Shown here in pieces: positions 51,339 through 58,568 of a stretch of 64,000 nt of DNA. Both the position numbers and the translations under genes were made by a program. Every line of letters starts with the position of its first letter. Position 1 is the stretch's first letter. The notes under the pieces were generated by a model. It had not been told where the DNA came from and searched no databases. It saw only the letters and a program-made list of their open reading frames with translations. Source of the DNA: Exiguobacterium alkaliphilum 12/1 (GTDB lineage Bacteria; Bacillota; Bacilli; Exiguobacteriales; Exiguobacteriaceae); NCBI RefSeq assembly GCF_000714435.1, contig NZ_JJMW01000060.1, positions 1 through 64,000 of the forward strand. The letters run 5' to 3'.

Positions 51339-51695
51339 ATGACAGAAGAAGAGAAAAAAGAAGCCGTTTCCTCTGAGGAAGAAACGGAAGAAGTCGAGCC
51401 TACGGCTGTCCTCGCCGATGCGCTCGATGAGGATGACGAAGAAGAGGATCAGCCTGAAGAAAAGAACATGGACCACATTAAAGGCGTGTTCAACTATATG
51501 CATGAGAACGGACGGGAATATCGTGTCGTCTTTTATAACGACCGAAAAAACCTCGTCTTCCGTGAACTCGGGAACGGAAAAGTCGAATTCGTGGGACGTT
51601 TCACGGATGAGTCGTATGACCAAGAGAACGAGGACGAAATGCGTGAACTCGGTGAAACCGAATTGAACCGAATTCTCGCCGACCGTCTCAAATAA
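51339..51695 (+). CDS. Acidic hypothetical protein, 118 aa
   Basis: I do not recognise a family with confidence. The first 45 residues are an almost purely acidic, probably disordered region (EEETEEVEPTAV, DEDDEEEDQPEE). Residues 46-118 look folded, with beta strands REYRVVFYNDRKNLVFRELGNGKVEFVGRF and a final helix. AAAGGAGG precedes the ATG and a strong terminator follows. It may share a transcript with the globin gene 54 bases upstream. Confidence 0.72.
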   Translation: MTEEEKKEAVSSEEETEEVEPTAVLADALDEDDEEEDQPEEKNMDHIKGVFNYMHENGREYRVVFYNDRKNLVFRELGNGKVEFVGRFTDESYDQENEDEMRELGETELNRILADRLK

Positions 51696-51725
51696 AAAAA
51701 TCGCCCCAGCCCGGGCGATTTTTTT
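51694..51725. terminator. Bidirectional terminator between convergent genes
   Basis: A7-TCGCCC-CAGCCC-GGGCGA-T7, symmetrical, serving the acidic protein gene (+) and the tail-anchored protein gene (-). Confidence 0.92.
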
Positions 51726-52134
51726 ATTTGTTCTTGTTTCGCTTTTTCTTCCGCAGCGCATAGACCGCACCGGCAATCCCACCGGCGACGGCGAGGCCGG
51801 CCATGACCGGGACGAGCACTTTCTTCGTCGGAATCATCTCACGCACGCGCTCATACGGCGTCGGCACCGACAGTTCGAATTGAACGGCCGCTTCGCCATG
51901 TCCATTCGCCCGTGCTTTACGCGCCGCATCGGTGATGACGACACGACTCGTCGTGTAGCGGCGGTTGCCATGCTCGTCCGTGAATGGGCGACGGACGCGT
52001 TTCACACCACGAACCGTCTTTCCACGCGCCGCATCCGGACGGACGACGCGCTCACTCGTCCACGCCCGTCCCCCTGTCGCACTATAAGCCGGGCGAATCG
52101 TCCGGCGATTTAACCATGTGTATGAATCATTCAT
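51724..52134 (-). CDS. Hypothetical basic protein with C-terminal membrane anchor
   Basis: A 136-residue protein of unknown family. Residues 1-90 are very rich in Arg/Thr/Val (RRTIRPAYSATGG, VVRPDAARGKTVRGVKRVRRPF), probably beta-rich or disordered. Residues 103-125 form one hydrophobic helix (VLVPVMAGLAVAGGIAGAVYAL), followed by KKKRNKNK. This is the layout of a tail-anchored protein with the basic domain in the cytoplasm. Start at 52134, eight bases after GGAGGG. Confidence 0.72.
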   Translation of the reverse strand: MNDSYTWLNRRTIRPAYSATGGRAWTSERVVRPDAARGKTVRGVKRVRRPFTDEHGNRRYTTSRVVITDAARKARANGHGEAAVQFELSVPTPYERVREMIPTKKVLVPVMAGLAVAGGIAGAVYALRKKKRNKNK

Positions 52135-52230
52135 CGTTGATTCCCTCCAATATTGTGAAGTCCTTCTCTTATTATACCCATAGAGCATCTCAAAAAAACA
52201 TCTCTCCCGCTGCCGAAACAGCCGACAGAC

Positions 52231-52254
52231 AAAAGACCGGCACGGCGGCCGGTC
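52231..52254 (-). terminator. Terminator of the RND transporter gene
   Basis: Stem GACCGGC / GCCGGTC with a six-base loop and TTTTGTC on the minus strand. Confidence 0.82.
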
Positions 52255-52259
52255 TCAAG

Positions 52260-55200
52260 TCATTCCGTGAACGGTTTGTCACGGTGGCGACGTTTCGCCA
52301 AAATCAGGTAATACGCCGGCACGAGGACGAGCGTGAGAATCGTCGAGAACATGATTCCCGAGACAATCCCAATCGCGAGCGGCTTGAAGAGCGGATCACT
52401 ACCGAGGGCGACCGGCAACAGGGCAACGACCGCCGTGAGCGCCGTCAACAAGATTGGACGAATCCGAGCCCGGCCGGCCTCATATACCGCCGTCGTGACC
52501 GCCATCCCTTGGCGAATGCCCTGCTCGATGAATTCGAACAAGACGACCGCATTCCGGACGACGATTCCGGCGAGCGAGACCATCCCCATCGAGGCCATGA
52601 AGCTAAACGGTGTCTGCGTCACGAATAGACCGACGACCGCGCCAGCGATGGCCAAGTAAATCGTGAACAAGACGAGTAGCGGCAAGGACAACGAGTTGAA
52701 CTGGAACGCGATAATCAAGAAGATCAAGAACAAGACGACGACGAACAACGTCGCGAGTTCGAGGAAGAACTCGTTTTGCGTATCACTCGACCCGGTCTGG
52801 GCGAATGAGATGCCATCGTCAGTCAAGCCGGCTTGCGCGTCCTCAAGCACGCGATCGACGTCCGCTCTGAACGCTTCCTCGTCCATCCCTTCGGTCGGAT
52901 AGATGCGAAGCGTCACGGTGCGTTCTCCGTTCTCCCGCGGGATTTGTTGAATTTGCTCGGTCGTCGTCTCATCGACGAACGTACTGAGCGGGGCGACCGG
53001 CGGACCGGCCTCCGTTTGCACCGGGACGAGAATGTCGTCTAGTGCGAGCGCCTCACGGTTCGCCTCAGCATCGATGACGATTTTGACGTCACGTTGCTCG
53101 ACGCCGTCGTCGAACGTTCCGATTGGCACCCCGTCTGTGACGAGACGGATTTGATCACTGATCGTCTTCGCCGTCACACCGGCGGATGCCATCGCTTCAC
53201 GGTCGAGCTCGTACGTGAGCGTCTGGAACGGCTCTTTGATGTCGTCGAGGACGAGCGCACCTTCTATCGCCTCGAGCTCGGCTTTCACCGTGTCGCGGGC
53301 TTCGACAAGCTGATCAATCGTCTCACCGCGCATCGTGAACTCGACCGGGGCCGAAGCCGGTGGTCCTTGCTGTTGCGTTTCTAAGAAAATCTCCGCGTCA
53401 GGATAATTTTCACGTAATTGTGTCGTGTAGCGGTCAATCAGTTGAATCGCGTCAATTTGATCGTTATCGACGCGGACGACGATCTGTCCTGTGTTTTCGC
53501 CTGACTGGTCTAGCCCACCCGTGAACAGACTCGGCAATCCACTTCCGGCGAAGACGGACGTCTCGACGACGCCGTCGACGTCTCGGAACTCGGCTTCCAT
53601 CTGCCTCAAGCGACGTTCCGTCTCTTCAAGGTTCGTCTGGACCGGGAACGTGACGCTCGTGACGACTTCCGGGCGGTTCGCTGCCGGGAAGAACTCGAAC
53701 GGCGTCAACAAGATGAGGCCGTAGAGCGCCGTCGTGAGGACGAAGCCGACGAGACCGAACGTCCATGGCCGTTTCGCGACGAGCGGGAGCAATTTATCTG
53801 CATAGAAGTTGCTCAACCGGTTAAGCGGTCCACCGAGCCAACCCGGCTCGCGTTTCGAGACGCGGACTTGCTTGCGGTTCAGCCAATATTGCGCGATCGG
53901 GACAAGCGTCAAGCTGATGACCATTGATGCGAGCACCGATAAAGCGAGCACGGTCGGCAGCGCCCGGATGAAGTTCCCGTTCGCGCCCGACAGTAACGTC
54001 AGCGGCAAGAAGGCGAAGACGACAGCGAGCGTCGACGTGACGATCGAGCCCCACACTTCCTTCGTCCCACGGACGGCCCCGAGCATCGCCGAGTCCCCTT
54101 TCCGGTATCGACGTAAAATATTGTCGTTGACGACGATGGCGTCATCGACGAGAATCCCGAGGGCGATAATCGCGCCGATAATCGAGATTTGGTTCAAATC
54201 GACCCCGGTGAAGCGGAGGGGAATCAACGCGAGCAAGAACGAGAGCGGGATCGCCAAGCTGACGATGAGCGAGCCCGTGAACGTCAAGCCGATCGTCGTC
54301 ACGACGATGACCGCGATCATCGCGATCAAAAACTCGCGCGTGAGCGAGGAGAAGATCGCATCGACCGCTTCCGCCTGATCGGAGTACGTGACGAGCTCGA
54401 CGCTGTCGAGGTTGCCGACTTCCGATGTGACGACTTCGTCGACCCGTTCCTGAAGCGTTGGAATGTCTTGACCTGGTTCAATCGTCACCGTGAACGAGAC
54501 GGCCGGCTTCCCGTCAAGCGAGACGAGGTCGGTCACCGCTTTCGGTGCCTCCTCGACCGTACCGACGTCTGCGAGCAACACCGGCTCGCCTTCGAACGAT
54601 CCGATGACGACTTGGTCCATGTCATTGACGTTCGTCAAGCTATCGATCGCAAGCTGATAGATGCCGTCTTCCGTCGATTGACGTCCGAGCGGCGTCGTCT
54701 TGTACTCTTCATTGATGGCTGTCAACACGTCTGGGAAGGCGAGTTGGCGTTCCCCGAGCGCTTCCGAATCGAGCGAGACGACGAACTCCGTTTCCGGGAG
54801 CCCTTTAACCGTCACGCCGGTAACGCCGGCCGTGCGGGACAGGCGTTCTTCTAACTGTTCGACGTTGCCTCGAATCGTCTCGAGTGATTCACGGTCATCC
54901 CCCGTCAACAAGTACGAGGCGACCGGAAGTTGACCGACCGAATCGTTCACGGTCGGCGGGAGCGCCTCATCCGGCAGACGCGACTGGGCATCCGACACGG
55001 CTTGGCGCACGTTCGCCTGAAGTTCGGACTTGTTCAAGCCGTCCTCGTATTCGACCGTGATGTTTGAGAACTCGGACGCCGAGAGGGAGGTCACGTTCTC
55101 CACCCCTTCGATGTTCCTTAATTCGTCCTCGAGCACACTCGTGACGTTCCGTTCGACCGCTTCAGCGGTCGCCCCTGGATACGGCGTCTGGACGAGCACG

Positions 55201-55328
55201 ATGTTGATGCTCGTCTCCGGGATTTCACGCTTCGGCAGTTGGAAGAACGTGAGCACGCCGACGATGATTGCGACGAGTAAAAACACGATGACGAGTTTTC
55301 CTCGCTCAATCATTTGTTGAAAAAACAT
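52260..55328 (-). CDS. RND-superfamily efflux permease (SwrC/YerP-like)
   Basis: A 1022-residue inner-membrane pump with the AcrB layout: one helix at the N-terminus (about 10-28), a large extracytoplasmic loop, five to six helices (about 335-540), a second large loop, and the last helices (about 860-1010). The proton-relay DD pair is visible in ALGILVDDAIVVND (about 390-403). GIVVRNAVVLFEFIEQG marks the second half. In Gram-positives such pumps export surfactants, fatty acids or antibiotics; SwrC of Bacillus exports surfactin. No adaptor protein gene is adjacent. GAGGGG precedes the ATG. Confidence 0.92.
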   Translation of the reverse strand: MFFQQMIERGKLVIVFLLVAIIVGVLTFFQLPKREIPETSINIVLVQTPYPGATAEAVERNVTSVLEDELRNIEGVENVTSLSASEFSNITVEYEDGLNKSELQANVRQAVSDAQSRLPDEALPPTVNDSVGQLPVASYLLTGDDRESLETIRGNVEQLEERLSRTAGVTGVTVKGLPETEFVVSLDSEALGERQLAFPDVLTAINEEYKTTPLGRQSTEDGIYQLAIDSLTNVNDMDQVVIGSFEGEPVLLADVGTVEEAPKAVTDLVSLDGKPAVSFTVTIEPGQDIPTLQERVDEVVTSEVGNLDSVELVTYSDQAEAVDAIFSSLTREFLIAMIAVIVVTTIGLTFTGSLIVSLAIPLSFLLALIPLRFTGVDLNQISIIGAIIALGILVDDAIVVNDNILRRYRKGDSAMLGAVRGTKEVWGSIVTSTLAVVFAFLPLTLLSGANGNFIRALPTVLALSVLASMVISLTLVPIAQYWLNRKQVRVSKREPGWLGGPLNRLSNFYADKLLPLVAKRPWTFGLVGFVLTTALYGLILLTPFEFFPAANRPEVVTSVTFPVQTNLEETERRLRQMEAEFRDVDGVVETSVFAGSGLPSLFTGGLDQSGENTGQIVVRVDNDQIDAIQLIDRYTTQLRENYPDAEIFLETQQQGPPASAPVEFTMRGETIDQLVEARDTVKAELEAIEGALVLDDIKEPFQTLTYELDREAMASAGVTAKTISDQIRLVTDGVPIGTFDDGVEQRDVKIVIDAEANREALALDDILVPVQTEAGPPVAPLSTFVDETTTEQIQQIPRENGERTVTLRIYPTEGMDEEAFRADVDRVLEDAQAGLTDDGISFAQTGSSDTQNEFFLELATLFVVVLFLIFLIIAFQFNSLSLPLLVLFTIYLAIAGAVVGLFVTQTPFSFMASMGMVSLAGIVVRNAVVLFEFIEQGIRQGMAVTTAVYEAGRARIRPILLTALTAVVALLPVALGSDPLFKPLAIGIVSGIMFSTILTLVLVPAYYLILAKRRHRDKPFTE

Positions 55329-55415
55329 ATGGACCCCTCGCTTTCAGATAATGTGCAAATACACATATGAACTATTCTTCTTCATCATAGAGGGGTTCCA
55401 CATCGATTTCAATGC

Positions 55416-55886
55416 TTACGTTTGTTTCAATGTGCTGCCGTGAAACCGTTTTTGGAAAGCGTAGGAGATTTCGATGGAACGTTGCTTCTGACGCGAGACG
55501 GTATGGTCGGACACGTTCACTTGGACGGACTCGCCTGTCAAAAATTGAATGCGCGTGCCGTTCGCCCCCGGCTTGATGTCCGTGACATGCTGAAAGTTGA
55601 TCCATGCGCAGTCCGGGCTCTCTTTCGCAATCGTCGGAAAGAAGACCGCGTCGGCATGCCAATCCATGACGACCGGTGTTTTCCGGTGCGGACCGAGCAC
55701 GTGTCGCGCCGCCTCGATGCGCCCTTGGATGCTCGACCCATAATAGAGACAAGCGTGCTCGAGCAACTGCATCGGTGCCCCTTTCATCCGATGAATCCCG
55801 TCCGGCTGATAGACGAGCGTCTCGGCTTCCCCATACTCGTTAAACACCGGAATCAAAGCTCTTGTGTCATTCGTCAACTGCGTCAT
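55416..55886 (-). CDS. comK: Competence transcription factor ComK
   Basis: A 156-residue ComK-family protein. The core matches Bacillus ComK: ACLYYGSSIQGRIEAARHVLG, a KTPVVMDWHADAVFFPT segment, and CAWINFQHVTDIKPGANGTRIQFLTGESVQVNVSDHTVSRQKQRS. ComK activates the late competence genes for DNA uptake. The C-terminal extension needed for MecA/ClpCP recognition in Bacillus (total 192 residues) is mostly missing, so proteolytic control may differ. Start at 55886: the earlier ATG is inside the GGAGG ribosome binding site. I saw no A4-N5-T4 K-box upstream. Confidence 0.88.
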   Translation of the reverse strand: MTQLTNDTRALIPVFNEYGEAETLVYQPDGIHRMKGAPMQLLEHACLYYGSSIQGRIEAARHVLGPHRKTPVVMDWHADAVFFPTIAKESPDCAWINFQHVTDIKPGANGTRIQFLTGESVQVNVSDHTVSRQKQRSIEISYAFQKRFHGSTLKQT

Positions 55887-55976
55887 CTGTTCATCCTCCA
55901 TACCGTTTATTGTGCCTTACACGTTATTCATATCAAGTTCTTATGAAAGCCGCAAATCGGATTTCCCCATTGCCAA

Positions 55977-56006
55977 TAAAAAAAACCAGCCGTTTCAGCT
56001 GGTTTT
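55977..56006 (-). terminator. Terminator of cssS
   Basis: Stem AACCAGC / GCTGGTT with loop TGAAACG and eight U on the minus strand. Confidence 0.9.
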
Positions 56007-56012
56007 TGAGAA

Positions 56013-57383
56013 TCATTCGTCTGAATTTGAGATTTGAACGGTTTTCGAATGCGGGAAACGGAAACGCACAGCCACTCCGTCCGCCGTATTTCCTAACGTG
56101 ACCTCGCCGTGATGCAACGTCACGATACGTTGGACGATGAACAGGCCGAGCCCGAACTTGCCTTGCTTGCCTCTAGAGAATTGATGGAACAAGTCGAGGT
56201 TTTCGTCGACCGGCGGACCGTCGTTTGCAATGACAATTTCGACACCGGCGTCGGTGCGATTCAAATGGATTCGAATCGACGACTGCGCATAGCGAAGGGC
56301 GTTGTCGAGCACGTTTTCGAATGCGACCCGAATCTGCTCGCCGTCCCCGAGCATCTCTCCGGCGTGCCCGGTCACCGCCCACTCGAGGTCCCCTCTCAGT
56401 TTGAAACGGGCTACGAGCAACTCCATCAGCTTGTCGAGATTGATCGGCTCAAGCCGCATCTCCTGTCCTTTAAAATATTCGAGTTTTGTGACGTAAAGCA
56501 AATCGACGACTTTTTTCTCAAGACGCGACGCTTCTTCGTCAATCACTTCGGCCGACCCTCTCAAATCACCGGTCGGGTAAATCCCGTCCCCAATCGATTG
56601 CGCATAACCGCGAATGACCATGATTGGCGTCTTCAAATCGTGCGAGATGTTCTGGAGGAGCGCCTGCTGCGCCAAGTCCTGCTCTTGAAGTTCGAGTCGC
56701 ATCGCATCAATCGAGCGCGCCAACTGTCCAAGCTCATCCTCTCTTGCGAGCGGGAGCACGGTCTCCCATTGCCGATTCGAAATCTTCTCGACGGCTCGTT
56801 CCATCTCGACGATCGGTTTCGTCAACTCACGTGACATCCAAAGCGCCGGGATGAGCGACAACAGACTGATGACCCCAATCAAGATGGAGATGCGCCAGAA
56901 CAATGTCGAGACGAGCTCACGGCGATACGCATCCCAGGCGTAAGACGCCTGATAAATGAGCGTCCCGTCGTATTCGTTTTGACGGATGATATAGTAGACG
57001 TCCTCTCCGTCAATCGTCGTCTGGTATTTCGCGATCTCACTCGTCTGTTCAATCGCTTCCCGATACATCCGATTCGTCAACTCGAGCGGAGCCGAACCAT
57101 AAATGATGCGACCGTTCGGCAAAAAGATGAGCTGATTGACCGAGCGCGATTCTTGTTGGCGCCGGTCATACTCGATCGGATTTTGCGGAATGTTCTCGAG
57201 CTGGTTCGTATTGCCGAGGTAATAATCGACGTCCTGCAGCGTCTCGTACACTTGTTCATCGATAAATTGCGCGATCGAAGAGCGGACCGTCAGGAGAATC
57301 ATGAGCGCGAGCGTGACGATGATGAGCAGGATGAGCACCCAAATCTTCCACATGAGCCGTTTCGGCTTGAGTTGCTCGAACAT
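56013..57383 (-). CDS. cssS: Secretion-stress sensor histidine kinase CssS
   Basis: A 456-residue kinase with two membrane helices (about 15-35 and 162-184) bounding an extracytoplasmic sensor loop, a HAMP domain (185-237), HisKA with the phospho-His (about H248) in LLQNISHDLKTPIMVIRGYAQSIGDGIYPTGDL, and HATPase with ENVLDNALRYAQ, ANDGPPVDE and GKQGKFGLGLFIVQRI. The HisKA stretch is nearly identical to Bacillus CssS, which senses misfolded secreted proteins such as amylases. Start ATG at 57383 overlaps the cssR stop. Confidence 0.88.
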   Translation of the reverse strand: MFEQLKPKRLMWKIWVLILLIIVTLALMILLTVRSSIAQFIDEQVYETLQDVDYYLGNTNQLENIPQNPIEYDRRQQESRSVNQLIFLPNGRIIYGSAPLELTNRMYREAIEQTSEIAKYQTTIDGEDVYYIIRQNEYDGTLIYQASYAWDAYRRELVSTLFWRISILIGVISLLSLIPALWMSRELTKPIVEMERAVEKISNRQWETVLPLAREDELGQLARSIDAMRLELQEQDLAQQALLQNISHDLKTPIMVIRGYAQSIGDGIYPTGDLRGSAEVIDEEASRLEKKVVDLLYVTKLEYFKGQEMRLEPINLDKLMELLVARFKLRGDLEWAVTGHAGEMLGDGEQIRVAFENVLDNALRYAQSSIRIHLNRTDAGVEIVIANDGPPVDENLDLFHQFSRGKQGKFGLGLFIVQRIVTLHHGEVTLGNTADGVAVRFRFPHSKTVQISNSDE

Positions 57384-58045
57384 CACGGTTTGACGAGACG
57401 ATACCCGATGCCGTAGAGCGTCTCGAGCTCGAGTCGATGCAACTTCTTGCGCAGACGGCGGACCAAGTCATCGACGACCCGGTCCGAACCGAAGTAATCG
57501 TGTCCCCATACACCCTCGAGAATCTGTTCGCGCGACAACGCCGAACCGGGATGCTCGAGGAAGAGGAGCAACAAATCAAACTCTTTCGACGTCAAATCGA
57601 TATCGTCCTCTTGGTGTTTGATGAGCCGCTTGTCCGGATAAATCGTGTATTCGCCGTACTCGATATGCTCATTGGACTTCGAGCCGTACACGCGATCGAT
57701 CAGCTTTTTGACACGGATGACGAGTTCGCGCGGCAAGAACGGCTTGGCGATATAGTCGTCCGACCCCATCTCGAGCCCGATAATCTTATCGATATCCTCA
57801 TCGCGTGCCGAGATAAAAATCGTCGGGGTGTTGGCGTTCGTCGCCTTGATTTGTTTCAATAGCTGGAACCCGTCAAGGTCCGGCAACATGATGTCTAGTA
57901 CCCATAAATCGGGCTCATCTTTAATCGCCGCTTGTGCCGAGGCACCGTCGGCGAACGAACGGACCCGGTAACCTTCCTGCTCTAAATATGTGACGAGCAT
58001 TTTATTCAAGTTGATTTCATCGTCGACCAAATAGATTGTATACAT
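57383..58045 (-). CDS. cssR: Secretion-stress response regulator CssR (OmpR family)
   Basis: A 220-residue regulator with receiver (LWVLDIMLPDLDGF with the phospho-Asp, KPFLPREL with the Lys) and winged-helix output domain (LTSKEFDLLLLFLEHPGSALSREQILEGVWGHDYFGSDRVVDDLVRRLRKKL). The match to Bacillus CssR, including TIYLVDDEINLNKML and IFISARDEDIDKIIGLE, is strong. It should activate quality-control proteases of the HtrA type; none is in the window. Start at 58045, seven bases after AGGAGT. Confidence 0.9.
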   Translation of the reverse strand: MYTIYLVDDEINLNKMLVTYLEQEGYRVRSFADGASAQAAIKDEPDLWVLDIMLPDLDGFQLLKQIKATNANTPTIFISARDEDIDKIIGLEMGSDDYIAKPFLPRELVIRVKKLIDRVYGSKSNEHIEYGEYTIYPDKRLIKHQEDDIDLTSKEFDLLLLFLEHPGSALSREQILEGVWGHDYFGSDRVVDDLVRRLRKKLHRLELETLYGIGYRLVKP

Positions 58046-58136
58046 CCGATTCACTCCTGCAACGTTTTTACATATCATATCAAACAATTATGGATAAATG
58101 ATGGGAAGGACTACGTCTAAACCTGCAATTGCTCGA

Positions 58137-58161
58137 CAAAAAAAGAGGGTCTCCCCTCTTT
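58137..58161 (-). terminator. Terminator of the 30-residue peptide gene
   Basis: AAAGAGGG-GAGAC-CCTCTTTTTTT on the minus strand; the stem begins at the stop codon. Confidence 0.82.
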
Positions 58162-58252
58162 AACGGGACGTCTGTCCGCGTAATTGTTGAGCCAAGAAAG
58201 CCGCTCCTCCGCTCACGAGCGCCACGACGCCACTAATCATGACGAGTTCCAT
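58160..58252 (-). CDS. 30-residue single-helix membrane peptide
   Basis: ATG at 58252 opens a 30-codon frame: MELVMISGVVALVSGGAAFL followed by AQQLRGQTSR. It has one hydrophobic helix (3-20) and a basic polar tail. A GAGAGGTGGGG sequence lies five bases upstream, a terminator starts at the stop, and a promoter-like sequence with a Fur-like box precedes it. That makes a complete tiny transcription unit. The composition resembles regulatory or toxin-like small membrane peptides, but I do not recognise it. Confidence 0.6.
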   Translation of the reverse strand: MELVMISGVVALVSGGAAFLAQQLRGQTSR

Positions 58253-58271
58253 CGTAACCCCACCTCTCATT

Positions 58272-58302
58272 GATACCGATTCTCATTATCACCTATAATA
58301 TA
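58272..58302 (-). promoter_or_regulatory. Fur-like box at the start site of the 30-residue peptide gene
   Basis: GATACCGATTCTCATTATC (58272-58290, + strand) agrees with the 19-base Fur consensus GATAATGATAATCATTATC at 15 positions. It lies directly after a -10-like TATATT (58302-58297, minus strand), where iron-loaded Fur would repress. Confidence 0.6.
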
Positions 58303-58329
58303 GCACATTTCTGTCTCGATGGAAAACGC

Positions 58330-58355
58330 AAAAAAATCCCGCCTCAAGGGCGGGA
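58330..58355 (-). terminator. Terminator of the csoR-copA-copZ operon
   Basis: Stem TCCCGCC / GGCGGGA with loop CTTGA-like bases and seven U on the minus strand. Confidence 0.92.
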
Positions 58356-58361
58356 TCTCGG

Positions 58362-58568
58362 TCAGGCGTTTACGTCGTAGCCTTGCTCTTCAATCGCTTC
58401 AATCATTTTTTTCACCGATACGTGATCGTTATGAATCACGTCGACGCGGTGGTCTTGGAGTGACACGATTGCCGACTCGACACCTTCTAATTCCGTCAAA
58501 GCGCCCTCGACGGCCGCCTTGCAGTGGTTACATGTCATGCCTTCTACTTTCAATACCGTTTCATTCAT
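58362..58568 (-). CDS. copZ: Copper chaperone CopZ
   Basis: A 68-residue heavy-metal-associated domain with the Cu(I)-binding motif GMTCNHC (residues 10-16). It carries Cu(I) to the CopA ATPase or to CsoR. The start overlaps the copA stop by eight bases. Third gene of the operon. Confidence 0.96.
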   Translation of the reverse strand: MNETVLKVEGMTCNHCKAAVEGALTELEGVESAIVSLQDHRVDVIHNDHVSVKKMIEAIEEQGYDVNA

